In this document: positions 47,544-60,257 of the stretch, one piece after another
Position numbering within the stretch: the first letter of the stretch is position 1
Layout: the number at the start of each line of letters is the position of its first letter
Origin: Eleusine coracana subsp. coracana
Lineage: Eukaryota > Streptophyta > Magnoliopsida > Poales > Poaceae
Length of the DNA: 64,000 nt
Reading direction: 5' to 3'
NCBI GenBank assembly: GCA_032690845.1
Contig: CM064427.1
Span: forward strand, 8,009,501-8,073,500
Program-made: the position numbers and the translations under genes
Notes under the pieces: model-generated
Database searches by the model: none
Seen by the model: the letters and a program-made list of their open reading frames with translations, nothing else
What the model was told of the DNA's origin: nothing

Positions 47544-48996
47544 TGAAGGTGCATCTAGGATCTCCTAGTGGTTTTGGTGTATGATGGCTAAAGATTAAAA
47601 TTATGCTAACATGCTCATGAGGAAAATATACAGATAATCAGATTATTATTCAATTCCACACTTGCAAAAAGGTTGTTTTACTCCCATAAAGAAGAAAAGA
47701 GAAATGGACTCAAGTGCTTCAAGTGTAGTTTTTTGTTTATAATTGAGTCATAGGTTTGCCGCACTATCAAGGGGGGTAGACCAATCTTGCTATGAAGGGA
47801 CATTATGTGCTTAAGCCAACCACAAATCTTTGAGAAAAGTTTAGCCAACCAAAAGCTAAAAAGGACCAACCAGTTCTGAGCCAAATAGAGAGCGACGGAA
47901 GTTCCGTGAGTCCCCTAACGGAAGTTCCGTCAGTGCCCAACTTCTAATCTCAGCCAACCCGAGAGTCATGGAAGTTCCGTGGACTCCCTCATGGAAGTTC
48001 CATCGCTCTCTGATATCTCTGTGTGTTGCAAACCCGAGAGTGATGGAACTTCCATGATGACCATCACGGAAGTTCCGTCGTCTCTGACTCAGTTGAAATC
48101 CAACCGCGCAACGGCTCTTTTTGAACTGACGGAAGTTCCGTGGATAACCATGAAAGTTCCGTCAGACGTTGAAAAGCTGTGTAACGGCTAGTTTTTGAGA
48201 GAGCTCTATAAATAGCCTACCCCTTCCTCCGTGGGAAAGGTTGGACTCCTCGAAAATACACTCTCATTTCAGCTAGAGCTCTCCCCTCTCACTCCTAGAC
48301 ATGTTCTTGAGATTCCAAGCAAGTAAGAGAGATCCAACCATAAAAAGATTGAATCCATCCACTCAAAAAGCTTGAGTACATCTTTTCCTCCCCATCAAGA
48401 TTTGATTTGCTTGTTACTCTTGGAGACTCGGTCTCCTAGACGGCTAGGCATCACCCTTGAGCTCCCAACTTGTTGTGGTGAGACGAGGACATTTGTGAAG
48501 GTGTGATTCGCCTTCGGAGGAAAAGAATCAAGTGGAGAAAGAAATCCAAACACGATCTTTGTGATTGCTTGGCGAGGAAAAGAGTTGAGAGAGACCCGGC
48601 CACTTTGTGTGGCTCCTCAACGAGAACGTAGGAACTACTTAGTGTGGTTGCCGAACCTCGGGTTAATTCCTTGTGTCTCTCTTTACATTTCCGCATTTTT
48701 TTCATATTATTATGCTCGATTCACTTGTTGATTGTGTTGCTAGCTATTCCTCAAAGAATCTAAGTGTGCATTGTTGTAGCTTCACCTTTATCAAGTATTG
48801 TATCTCTACTTGTTTAGTTATCCGCATTTAAATAAGTTTTAGAGAAAGGATTGGTGAAGTTCTGTCATTTAACAGAACTTCCATGGTGATGGAAGTTCTG
48901 TCGTTCCTGACATTTGATCAAAACATAGTAATTTTTCAGAATTATTTTTAGGTTGCCTATTCACCCCCCCCCCCTCCTCCCTCTAGGCAACTTTCA
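47544..48996 (+). repeat. 3' LTR of family B element
   Basis: 1,453 bp, TG...CA, complete. Dyad cluster at about 47890-48165, TATAAATA at 48207-48214, second dyad group at 48856-48903, and a C-rich tract before the terminal CTCTAGGCAACTTTCA. Confidence 0.9.
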
Positions 48997-49472
48997 GGGG
49001 TCCACTAACAGAGGGATAGGGGCCAATAATAGTCAGTTGGGCTGGAGTGCAATACGATTTTGGGCCACTAAAATTTGGGAGTTGGCCCTCAAATTGAAAT
49101 ATAGAGGCCTGAATTTGGGTACTGGGCTAGAGTTGCTCTTACAGTGTATAAAGTCCGCCTCCCTTAACTCAGTAGCGAGCTCTTTAATCTCCCGAAGAAC
49201 TAGCGCCAAGTCGAGACCTGTTCTCCTTGCCTGAGCTGAGTGCAGAGCACACAGGCAATTCATCTCTAGTGTAATAGGTTGTGATATCCATTGCAGCGCT
49301 AGGTTCAAACCCTCCTTACACGCCAGTCAGGCATTCTACGTCCTCTGCATCAACACAATTATAAATGACCCGCCCAGGTGCAAGAACGACTTTCCCTGTT
49401 CATCCCGAGCCACAACTCTCACACCTGTAGCGCCTATGTCCAGGAAGAAAGTAGCATCAACATTCACTTTAA

Positions 49473-50414
49473 GGGTGTGTTTGTTTCGAGGGCAAGGTTG
49501 AATTGAATATGGTCATCTATATTTTTTTTTATGGGATGATCTAAGTTATGTGTTTGATTAGATATATGGGATGATCCAGTTTCGTGTTTGATTGGATGGA
49601 TAAGAATGGATAGGATAAGATCAAACAATAAAATTATATATTTTATAATTTATTATTAATAATTAATTATACACTAATTAATATACTAACACTTATTAAT
49701 CTTAATCTTATCATAATAATTTTTTAGTAATATTAAAAAATACTAATCATCATTAATCCTATTATGATTGAGCTTCAATAATATACTACTCAACACCTTA
49801 ATGCTTATCAATTATAATATCACAGTAATAAATATTATTTAATACTAAATTATGTTAATAATGTCTAATTAGTACTATCGTTAGGGCAGGTATAATGCTA
49901 CACGTCAGCAGTCTCATAGACCGTCTCATGTACTGCCACATAGGATTTTTGATGATGTGAAAGAGAGAGAGAGTGATGAGAGAAAAAAGTGGTTGTTTCG
50001 CGTAGCAATCACCTCATGCGCTAAAATTTAGGAGCATGAGACGTCTCTTACATTATTGTACGAGTTCTAGTAGTCTTTTAATCTATGAATATTCTTTTTT
50101 AGCTTCATAAATTAAGGAGTCATATAATTAATAGAAGACAACTAACAAGACCATTCATTGTATAAGTCATCTCATAACCCGTCTTAAAATTACGTGTCAT
50201 GCATGAGACGGCCTATAAGACGGCAACATTGTACTTGCCCTTACACAATGTGGACAGGCTCATCCAGCCATTTTTACGGGATAAACTCATCCAGGATCTT
50301 AAAAGAATATTCTCTTTTTAGTCCAATCCAATCCACCCTGATCGTGAATAAAACACTGAATTGGATGATCCTGTTCAAGTCTATCCAATTTAATACAGTA
50401 AAACAAACACACCC
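49473..50414. mobile_element. Tourist-like (PIF/Harbinger) element in LINE
   Basis: Terminal inverted repeats GGGTGTGTTTGTTT / AAACAAACACACCC bound 942 bp. TAA is duplicated on both sides (49470-49472 and 50415-50417). The interior is AT-rich and non-coding. Confidence 0.85.
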
Positions 50415-50495
50415 TAACTCGATCTGGTCTAGGTGTGCTGCAGGTGTCCTTCTACCCGAGTCGCTCGCTCTCAACTAACATAGCCGCAGTACTAA

Positions 50496-51062
50496 GGGTC
50501 TGTTTTGTAGAGCTCTAGTTGTTCCGACTTTGACTGTGGCTATGGCTTCTCTGAAAACTCAGTTTTTCTACCTTCTTGAATAGCTTCTTTTGTAGCTTTT
50601 CTGTAAGCTTTATGGAAGAAAGAGACAAATGTCTATATTGCCCATAGGCATATGGATATACTATATACATACATTTCTTATTTTATAATAGAAAATAGAC
50701 TTTGACATTAATTAGTAGCATATAAATTAATAAAGTATTAGTTACAAAAATAGTTTGAATCATTTGACAACATTAATCAGTAGTATAAAAATTAATAAAG
50801 TATCAGTAGCAGTGGATGCATTAGAGAAGAGAAAAAATAGTGGTCCACTGGCAATCACGTAAATTTGATAAAATAGTGCCTAGATTTTTTGTGTGACTAG
50901 CAGAGAGGAGCAGGTGAAGTTAAAGGTGCTCCGGCTTCGATGCGCTTTTGCCCTGGGCTCCGCCCGTCTTTTCCGCAGAAGCGTCAGCCAAAGCAGCGCG
51001 TTTGGTGATTTTCTTGTGAAGCCGCGGGCGGAGCCGAAGCTGGAGCCCGGCCAAACGGCCCC
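50496..51062. mobile_element. Second Tourist-like element in LINE
   Basis: The left end GGGTCTGTTTTGTAGAGCTC and the right end GGAGCCCGGCCAAACGGCCC form an imperfect inverted repeat over 567 bp. It is flanked by TAA at 50493-50495 and 51063-51065. Confidence 0.7.
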
Positions 51063-51655
51063 TAACCTTGCTGGTCCCGTGAGGGCTGCCCTTATCTTGC
51101 CGTGAGCAGTAGATAATAGTACTTCGCTTTCATTATCTATGCACATAGGCTTCCTGGGGATTCAATCAAGTGTCATGCCTGTCTTGCTAGCAGCGCTTGG
51201 TTGAAGCATTTCAAGTCTCTAAAGCCCAATCCAGCTTTTGTTTTTTGTTTAAAGTATTTTGTCCCATGAGACCCAATGTGTCCTCTCTTTCCATTCTTAG
51301 CTCCTCACAAATACTGACAGATCTTCTGCATTAAGTCCTCACACAAGCCATCAGTTAGCTTAACCACACCCATTAGGCAAGTTGGGAGAGCTTGAGCTAC
51401 GGAGTTTATCAGTACTTCTTTGACCGCACTTGTGATGTATCGATCACTCCAATCCATGACACGCTTTGCAAACCTTTCCTCAATTGGCTGAAAGTTTTTA
51501 TGCTTTATTCTTCCTTGTGACGTTGGTAGACCCAAGTACTGTGATTCAAAGGCCTCCCGTTCTGTATGCAGAACTGCACACACCTTCTCCCTAGTCGACT
51601 GCTCCACGTTGATTCCTTGTTTCTGTAGTCCTGCTGGTACAGTAAGTGATACTTC

Positions 51656-54024
51656 TCTTTAACAAAATTTCTTCATGGAACTTCAATTCGATTTGTTAGC
51701 CCCTGTAAATACTAATTGGAATCATTGAATGATAATCATGACTCATGAATAAACATGAAACACAAGTGATAAAAATAGAAGCAACGAGAATTTTGGTGTA
51801 ACATGTAGTTGATACACCGTTCTTTTTTTATGATGTCAATTAACTCAAATTGTCTATTTTTTGACGATATTAGCTCGAATTCTCTTTTTTTTTTTACGAC
51901 ATTGGTTAGCAAGCTACATGATAGTGTTTGGCGGCCGCTCCTATGTAGAATTCCCATGCCTACTACAATATATATTATTCGTATAGATACATTTAACTTC
52001 CTAACCAACTGTTTTTTTTTTTTTTTGAAGAGAGAAATTACTAAACCTTTATTGAAGGTCAAATTAGGTTACTGGGGTTTCCAGTTACACAAGTTAACCT
52101 AGAGCCAGGATCAGCCAACATCCTAGACACCCGCTATTACATTTCAACAATGTCTGAAATCACGCTTTTTGCGGTTGGTTCAGAGTGCATCCTGGTCATC
52201 AGCTTCGCGACCACCTTGTCCACCAGCTCACTGTCCTTCGCCTTCAACAGGTTCTTCCATTTCTGCAAGAAAAGCATTACTTCCTAACCAACTGTTTGAA
52301 TAGAAATTATCGTTCAAAACATTTCATGAAAAAGAAAACAAGCATATGCATGTTAAGTATTAGAAAAATTCAGTGCACATTAAGCTGAGTGCCTGCGCAA
52401 TGCAATGGATGTCACATGATCATTGACCTAAACGAAATTGGTAGTAGACCATCAAATTATTGCGACTAATCCTACCAGTAACTTGCTGATACATAAAAAA
52501 AAGAGTACCAAACTGTACACGTACCCCTTCCACCAGATCGGCAACCCCAGCCCCAAACATGTGGAAGATGTGATCGTAGTACACGAACGAATCATAAATG
52601 GTGTCAGGTAGAAGCTCAGTAGAGAACGTTCGCCCCAATCTTTGTCCCGTAACACGGCTGTCACGGCACAATGTTGCAGGTATGGATCGCCGCGTGCCCG
52701 TGTCTGATCACAGCAAGCATAGACAAAATTCAATAATCAATGCGCAATGCATAAGGACCAGAAACTGTTTACAACTATTTGGCACTTGTTGTACCTGGCC
52801 GCGGTGAGCCTTCTTGGCCTCTAAGAAGGGCAAAGAAGAAGGCCTTCACGACGAGCTTCTAATTGAAGATGTGGTGGCGATCCTGGACACTGGCGAGCAG
52901 AGCTCGAGCGTACGGCTCGCATCGCGCAGGGCTGGCGAGTAGTCCACACAGGAAGAGTCAAGAGTGCGTTGCGCACAACAAAGCCAGCGTACAGCCAAGA
53001 AGCCAGCGGGCCCCGGGACGAGGACGACGAGCCTTGTAACACCGAAACGGGCACGGGGCTGTGGCGGTGATAGTAGTGCAGGTCCCGCCGCTTGAACGGC
53101 GACGAGGAGTAGGAGTGCGAGTGGGAGTAACCGCCACCGGCGATGCACTGGTCTCCTTCTGTTGTGCCATAGCGCGTCGAGCTAATCGTGAGGTGGGGTG
53201 CGAGGCACGCAGCGGCCGTGGCCAGCGAGGAGAAGAGGCAAGATTCCATTGTTGTGGCAACTATGGAAGAATGGACAAGCGGTTGCAGAGCACCAAATCG
53301 ACGCGGGAGATCGGTGTTGGCACATTAAGCCGGCTAATCTGGGTGAGTGCTCACGGACATGTCGCGGCGAGATCGCGTTCCTGCACAATCATGGCGTCCC
53401 TGTAGTAGCAGTATTGAAACTAAAGGTGGACAGCATGCATGGGGAAGTCCAAACGGCATATGCGTACAGTTTTTTATCATGACAAGTTTTCTAATTTGCG
53501 ATCCAACCCATTTTAGACAGCAGCAAACCAGCCAAATACGAACCATAACAAATAAGAGTTCTAGCAACCAGCATGTCATATGCATAAGCATACAAGTGCA
53601 CGCAATGAATCCCTCGTTTTTATTCCTATAGGTCATCCCACATCACAGAGCACGCAATGAATACCTGCAGCTAAAAAAGAAGGGCTACGCACCCTATGGT
53701 GTTAATAGCAACAGAAAACAAAATCAGGTTGAATGGCTCAGCTTGAAGTGTTTTGCCTACAAGATCACAGTAACAACGAGAACAGAATCAGGGCTACGAT
53801 AAGTCAGTTGTAAATGGAGTAACCAAATACTAAGAAGAAACTAAACCAGTTCTTATTACTACAGCGGACTTTGATCCACAGAAACTCCAATAAAGCCTCT
53901 TATTACACACACCACACAATCTGAAGACTGCTGACAACTCAAGGTGCTTCAGTCTCCAGGCCCAAAACTTGTAAGAACACACAAAAAAAAAAAAAAAAGA
54001 AAGACATGTGCACTTCAATCGCCT
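51656..54024. other. Intergenic with a LINE-like tail and unresolved ORFs
   Basis: A T run at 52012-52026 followed by CTTTATTGAAGG resembles the 3' end of a minus-strand LINE. A short coding-like minus-strand stretch lies at 52140-52270 (KWKNLLKAKDSELVDKVVAKL). At 52525-53249 several minus-strand frames are open and possible splice sites exist, but no continuous coding model works and no protein family is recognised. Confidence 0.4.
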
Positions 54025-57000
54025 CTATGCCTGAGCACCGAGTTCCAACATCAAAGTGTGGTTCGCATCATCACTCCCAGGGCCACTAAACTGGATAGGG
54101 CCTGTCCATGAGAAACATTAACAAATTAACTTATTTTATACAGCTGCACATTCATTTCTAGCAATTTCATTTTTACATACCAGGACTGATGTAACGGTTC
54201 TTAAGAGACCATTCATCTCGCATGGATGCAAATTTCTTGAAAGGTGCACCTGGAAATTGGCAATATATGAAATCAGAAGTTCAGAATACAGTAAAGATGA
54301 TGACCCATAACCGTTACTAACAGAAGTAATGTACTCTTCATACCATCAAGTTCAACCATAGCCTTCTTGATCACTGGCTTGAACTTGCCTGAACATATAG
54401 AGCACAATGTCAAAAAATTTACAGGTCAAGCCAGGAATGACAAACAACGTGGTACATTATCTTAAAAAAATATGCCACTACTTGAATCAAAAGATAACAT
54501 ATGACATATGAACTACCAAAAAAACTATGTTATTAGAACATTGTTAAGTGACCATCAACTCAAAATAAAGAAAAGCATGAAAGTAAGAAATTGCAGAAAA
54601 TTACCGTGCCTCCTCTCAACGTCCATCAATGATGTCAATGCTGTTCCACCGACAGTCCATTCTTCAACAGGAGCAGCAAGGTTGCCAACCTGAATAAGGG
54701 AAAAAAGACAGCAATCAAATTATAAAGTACATAATGGTAATCAGATGTGCCTCTGTCTGGTCTGTATTCACATGTTTCACTAAAAGCCATGAATCAAAGC
54801 TGCATTCACTTTGAAAATTCTATTGCAAGGTCACAACAAAATAATGAAAATTTACTAGGCAACTATGATGAAGGTAATCATATGTGCCTCTGTCTGGTCT
54901 GTATTCACATGTTTCACTAAAAGCCATGAATCAAAGCTGCATTCACTTTGAAAATTCTATTGCAAGGTCACAACAAAATAATGAAAATTTACTAGGCAAC
55001 TATGATGAAGGGATGGTGATGCTTGCATAACTAAAAACTTATTCCTATCTTCGATACACCAATATGGTTGAATTGTAATGCGCAATGTAAATATGCTTAA
55101 GTAATGTGGTAACATGATCTAAACTAAGCAAGCATACCGATGTAATAAGTCCTGTCTTTCCACTTTGGAGAAGAGCACCAGAGCCATATCCTAAGGCGTA
55201 GCAATAGCTAGAATCAAAATTAGTAGGGAGGCCACACCTTCCTTCATACCTGCGAAATTAAAAAGAAACAACATTAGAGGGGGTGGAGAGATTTTGGCAC
55301 TGTAACAATTCTTACTAACCCAAAGAAGTGAGATTGGCCTCTGAAATGTGCAGAGTATTTCCCCTCAGCTTTTCTTTTCTCCAATTCAGTCTCAACCATG
55401 GTGATAAGCATTTTCTCAGTTTCAATTTTTGCCACCTAAAGTAACATTTTGGACATCAATCAGAATGGACAAGTTATTTTCTATTTCAGTAGGAGTCATG
55501 TACACTAGGCTAGGAAGCTTCAACATTTTCAGTCTTTACCTGAACATTGCCATGTGGATCTCTTTCAAGCATAAGTTGCTCTTGAATGGTTTTTGGCAAA
55601 AAGTCAAACAGCTGCCGGGATTCAGGTTGAAGCTTACTTTTCCAAGCCCCTGCCTCATCAACAACATCATGTGCCAAAATTTCATTCAATTCTGCAATGA
55701 GTTTTTGAACCTGCAGAGAAGTGATATCAGTAACATAGTCCACTGACACAAGGTCGCAGGAAATATATAGAAGTCAAACCTCTGGAATGAAATCGATCAG
55801 GCCCTCTGGTATAAGGATGACACCATAATTGTAGCCAAGTTCTGCACGCTTGCAGATGATATCAGTGATGTAGTCTGTGACATTCTTGAGGGTTTGCTTC
55901 TTTGCAGCAACCTACAAAAAGATAAATGTCCTTTGTGAAATTATAGTGCATCAAAACATAGAGAAATAAACTAAAGCAGGCATCCAGCAAAATGGAATGT
56001 TTCAACAACATTTTAGGTTTGACACCTTGTCCTTTAAATGCTATAATGTGAGATAATATACTAAAATTTAGTAGGAAACAGGAATTGTAAAAATACATAA
56101 AATTTAATGTGGATAAAGATACATAGACAACTATATCCTCCTTGATCACCATCATACACATCTAATCCTTCAAGATTTATTAAGGACACAATGTTGGAGA
56201 ACGCTAATTTAGTGCAGAAAGAACTTTTAAAAAAAGACCAACCTCTTCTCCAATGAGCGCAACATTTGGGTGAGTTTGCAACGCGCACTCCAATGTAATG
56301 TGAGAAGCAGCACGTCCCATAAGCCTCACAACTGCAAGCATAGCAAGTGATTATCAGGGGATCTTATTAAAAGATAATCATGGTTTTGGTCCAAAAGAAG
56401 GAATAGTAATGTGGTGCCATACTTCAACACATGGATTTATGTGTTACCACTGTTGTATGTTACCATGAAAGTGTTAAATGGCATTACATGATGTGGATGT
56501 TTGATTACGATCTTATACAAGTATATAACTAACTATGGTAAAATGGTCTGTTATGTGCGGACTTCAAGGGTATGTAAGTTTCAGAGCTCTATTAAGAAGT
56601 CTGTTAATAAAAAAGTAACAAATAAAGTAACCTGCCAAGTGCTGAGTATTACATTTTTTTTAAAATTCTTTATTCATAACCACCTAAATAGGTGTATAAA
56701 ACAATAGCTATCTGTGTCAATCAATAATCATCGTAGGGTTTTGCAGTTGCAAGTATGCTAACACTCAGTAAAATGTACCTATATGATTACCAGTGAATCT
56801 CTTTGTCAGTTGTAGGGAAAAAATGAAAAATATCTGTGAAACTTAGAAAACTTTGCCTACTTTGTGACCAGTGACTCACTAAACTAATTGTAGGTAAAAA
56901 GGTACCAGCACGCCCTAAATAATAATAAACTTACAGTGGTAGTATTTTCCTGTTGACCTTGCATCAGTCATGACATTGCCAATCATTTCAGAGTATATCT

Positions 57001-58923
57001 GAAAAGGGAAATGAGTAGTCGTCATGATATATTCACAATAGATTTTCAAATGTCTCAGATTGAAAAGTTATAATTTATCGTTAATCTGAAAGAACGCTTT
57101 TATCTAACTGAGCAAGTGTGACATGGCCATAGTAGCCAAGACTTCAAATATAGACTACGATTTCCAGAGTAATGTAACGCAGCACAAAGGGTCAAGAATC
57201 ACGTACCTTGCAAGCAGTGTCAAAGCCAAAGCTTGTAGGCACCTCCTTGCATTTCAGATCACCATCTATAGTCTTTGGGCAGCCAATGACACGAGTCTTC
57301 ATGTTCTTTGACCTATAACAAAAGTTCAGACAAGAACTCAGACTCCCAATTTGCTTGTGAGGATGCAAAGCTAAGTAGTCAAGAAAACAATTAACTACCA
57401 TTGCAATTTGCAACTAGCTAGTCAATCTAGCAATGATTTAAAAACACCAAATCAAACATAATGCCGTAAAAACCAAAATATTTAAAAGAATTAGCAGCCA
57501 ACCTAAAGTATTCTCCAAGGAGGCATGCATTGGTGTTCGAATCATCACCACCAATGACCACAAGTCCATCCAGATCAAGTTTGTTAGCTGTGTCTTCAGC
57601 TTGCTTGAACTGAAAACATACAAAAACAAAGTTGATACAAAGATAGTGATTGCTGAATAGGAAACACAGCAGCAAAATTTTCTGTAAGTGTGTGTATGTA
57701 AGCAAATATACCTGCTCTGGTGTTTCAATCTTGTCCCTTCCACTGCAGATCATATCAAATCCTCCCTGCCAAAACAGAAATATAAATCTTAAATACCTCA
57801 CCAAAGTAATGAAAATATGTCCTGAAGTGCACTAACCATTAAAAGTGGTTCGTACATAACATTGCCATATACAGACAAGAAACAGAATTGAAATGGCTAC
57901 AAGATCGCATCAAACAAGACCTATTACTTGTCTTCTCTTAAATCGTTAGTTCGTTACATAATACTATCAGCAAAACTACAATGGCCAACACAAAGCTAAA
58001 ACTCTAAAAATCATTGAGTATATTCAAAGAAGAAGATGTTGTCTTACCTGGTTTCTGTAGGGGTACACAAAGTCAGTAGTGAGCTCCACGTACTTGCACT
58101 TCATGATCCCAGCTGGACCTCCCTTGAATCCGTACATGGTGCTGCCTTTTGCGTGCTCCTGCAGGTAATCTGATCCAAACCAGACCATAACACATGAGCC
58201 TCAAGCATGTGTATCAAGAGTCCGCTCAAGCATTGCTTCAATGTCCATACAATTTAAGGCACTTACATATATCACAATATACCACTCAAAAGTAAGTAAA
58301 ATTCAGCATCGAGACTACTTAAAACCATCATGATCTGTAAATTTTCAAGTTGAGTGACTAAGGTTGCATGAAGACATACTTATTCACGAACGAAACAAAT
58401 AGGATCTACAGATCTCTCACTGACTCGGAACTTTGTTTGCCCTCGCAGTATAATTTAACCTTTGCATGAACAGCTCGGGAAGGAAAACTAGCAGTACCCA
58501 CCAAAGATGCCGCAGATCACATTGTGGCCACCGGGTGCCTGTCCACCGGAGAGCACGACCCCGACCTTGAGCGGCCTGGTCGCCGCGGGCTCGGCCGACG
58601 GCACCAGCAACGCCGAAGGCTGGCCGAACAGGCAGGGGAACAGTTTGGCGATCTCGTCTGCATCAGATCGGGAACCCACGAATCAAGCTGAAGCCACGAG
58701 ATCCAACGAGAACCATGCGAAGGAGGAGGCGGGTTCACTCACCGGGGTTGCCCGCAGCGGAGCTGGCGGGCCCGTCGACGACAGAGAAGTTGGAGCGGAG
58801 GACGGAGGGGAGGGGCAGCGCGTGCAGGAGCCGAGCCGTCTGCACCTCACTGTACACGGAGGCGAGCCGCCCGGGCGCCGGCCCGTTCGCGGCGCCGTTG
58901 GCCGTCACTGCCGCCGCCGCCAT
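54025..58923 (-). CDS. PFP-beta: Pyrophosphate-fructose 6-phosphate 1-phosphotransferase, beta (catalytic) subunit
   Basis: Sixteen minus-strand exons: 58923-58743, 58657-58502, 58169-58048, 57765-57712, 57609-57503, 57312-57207, 56998-56935, 56331-56243, 55911-55780, 55710-55540, 55435-55320, 55249-55138, 54689-54605, 54388-54344, 54249-54181, 54101-54025. Together they encode 561 residues, close to the usual length of the beta subunit. The N-terminus (GRLASVYSEVQTARLLHALP) is of the beta type, not alpha. Key motifs are GGQAPGGH (98-105), GGDDS (191-195, the PPi-type signature), TIDGD (221-225, catalytic Asp 223) and MGRAASH (from 268). The enzyme works in the cytosol, reversibly converting fructose 6-phosphate and PPi to fructose 1,6-bisphosphate and phosphate, with a regulatory alpha subunit and fructose 2,6-bisphosphate as activator (family knowledge). 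No lesion is seen. Confidence 0.96.
54736..55009. repeat. Tandem duplication of 137 bp in a PFP-beta intron
   Basis: The unit 54736-54872 is repeated head to tail at 54873-55009. I see one difference (G at 54744 against T at 54881). It lies entirely in the intron between exons 12 and 13 and does not touch splice sites. Confidence 0.92.
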
Positions 58924-60257
58924 ATGTGTCAGGCCTGCGTGAGATTTGGGTGTGGGGGAGAGTGGGTTTGGTTTGGGGAGAATATGCTGCGGTCTTTCTC
59001 AGTCGGGAGGGGAGTTTGGTGTGGGCGGGGCGCGTCGCCGTCGTGGAGGTTTTATGGGTGCGCCGTGCGATCGGGTGGGCCGCTCGTTTTGCGGGCGAGA
59101 CCCTGGGTTTGTCCGTGTTCCCGGTTTGGTGACTCCGGTGTGCGGCGGCCGAGGCCACGGAGACAGGAAAGAGACTTTGCGGCGAGCCTCGAGAACATAC
59201 GAAACGACAGCTCTTTTTGATTTGGAATTGCTTGAGGATTATATTTGGTCATGGTGCAGTACTGCAGTGGTTGGCTGGTTATGTGGATTATACAGCAAAC
59301 GTTCGAGCCACAGTCCTGCGAGACAAGACAAAACTGATCATGTATTGGAAAAATTTGTGTAGGGCAATTATGCAAAAGAGTTGAACACCATTAACCTTTA
59401 ACTGCAATCATATAATTTGAAAGGGGTGCACACGTAAAAATCAGGGTGTTTTTCCCTGGCCCGTCCCTTGCAACAACGGCTGGCCGTGGTATTCTCGGCT
59501 GCGGCTGTCGCTGCCGTTCTGCCGCAGCCGGTTTTGGGCGGATCGAACGGCCAGCCGGCCACGCGGCCCACTGCGTGATTTGTGTCTATATTTTCTTTTT
59601 CCATAAATGCAGATATTGGTTAGATAAAAAAAAAAGCTATCCATGACCTTTGATAGCAACTATCAATAGGTTATAGGTTGTTTATTTATGTCCACCTGGC
59701 CCTCATCAAGATCCTAGCAAGATGTCATCTAATTTTATTTGTCTTCAAACAAATTTATAAAAGAACTAGTGTATTTTTTATTGTCTTGTTGAAGTGCATC
59801 TCTTCATGCCAAAAAATTATTTTTCTATAAAGATTAAGGTAAGAACCTAATGATAAATAAAATTCACTCGACTTTAAACTCCATTAAGATAAAATATAAA
59901 CATACACTTATATCTTAGGGATTCTGATATACCTATTTGCATGTACAATTTTGTTGTTAAATATTTTATTAAGAAATATTATTTTTAATTGTTTTATATA
60001 TTACTAATAATTTTTATTTGCTAACATGATACGTATATGGTACGATATTGCTTAAGATATTTTACATTATAATTGCATTTCCATAAATCTTGCATTACCT
60101 ATTTTTTTCATATTTTATGTTCTTATTGTGTTGCCTAGATGTTGCGATTGCGGTGGGTTGCCATGCAAATTTTGTTATGTCACAATATCTAATCTGATCA
60201 CAGCGATAAAATAAGCATGTGTTTGATACAGCTTTTGCTACACTTTAAATTACTTAA
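58924..60257 (-). other. Promoter side of PFP-beta and intergenic DNA
   Basis: The first 250 bp upstream of the start codon are GC-rich and probably include 5' UTR and promoter. A second GC-rich patch lies at 59450-59580. Beyond 59640 the DNA is AT-rich and without recognised features. Confidence 0.4.

Larger units (their letters stand above)
33930..48996 (+). mobile_element. Family B: 15-kb copia retrotransposon, decayed, with nested inserts
   Basis: LTRs at 33930 and 47544 bound the element, with a perfect 5-bp target duplication GGGGT (33925-33929 and 48997-49001). Gene order is gag, protease, integrase, reverse transcriptase, RNase H, which is the copia order. An extra ORF follows pol, as in the SIRE/Maximus branch. 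All reading frames are broken. Inside it are a MULE-type MITE (36818-37515) and a deleted minus-strand LTR element (40991-44124). Removing these leaves about 11.2 kb. Confidence 0.92.
33325..49145. mobile_element. Short DNA element carrying the family B retrotransposon
   Basis: The left border CTCATCTCCAACCCACCC and the right border, reverse-complemented, GAGCAACTCTAGCCCAGTACCC form an imperfect inverted repeat. A similar AAATTTTAGTGGCC phrase also occurs near both ends. Without the retrotransposon the element is about 750 bp. Its left part (33440-33925) is GC-rich and purine-biased, with a 23-G run at 33728-33750. Possible target duplication is CAGTACA / CAGTGTA. Confidence 0.45.
33117..51655 (-). 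pseudogene. LINE (L1-like) 3' half, split by nested insertions
   Basis: Minus-strand non-LTR element in pieces. At 51655-51160 lies the C-terminal reverse-transcriptase region (YLGLPTSQGRIKHKNF, MDWSDRYITSAVKEVLINSV, then LGFRDLKCFNQALLARQA). At 49475-49146 lies an RNase H-like tail (KVNVDATF, GVRVVARDEQG) that stops at a residue string ADFIHC. The 3' end with a poly-A (15 T on the plus strand, 33117-33131) lies at 33117-33324. Insertions separate the parts: 33325-49145, 49473-50414 and 50496-51062. Several stops mark it as dead. Joining the 33-kb and 49-kb parts is inference from strand, order and the lack of another LINE tail. Confidence 0.65.

Noticed and set aside
49290..49325. tRNA gene suggested by GGTTCAAACCC
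   Set aside because: There is no A box or foldable cloverleaf upstream; the sequence is part of the LINE RNase H region.
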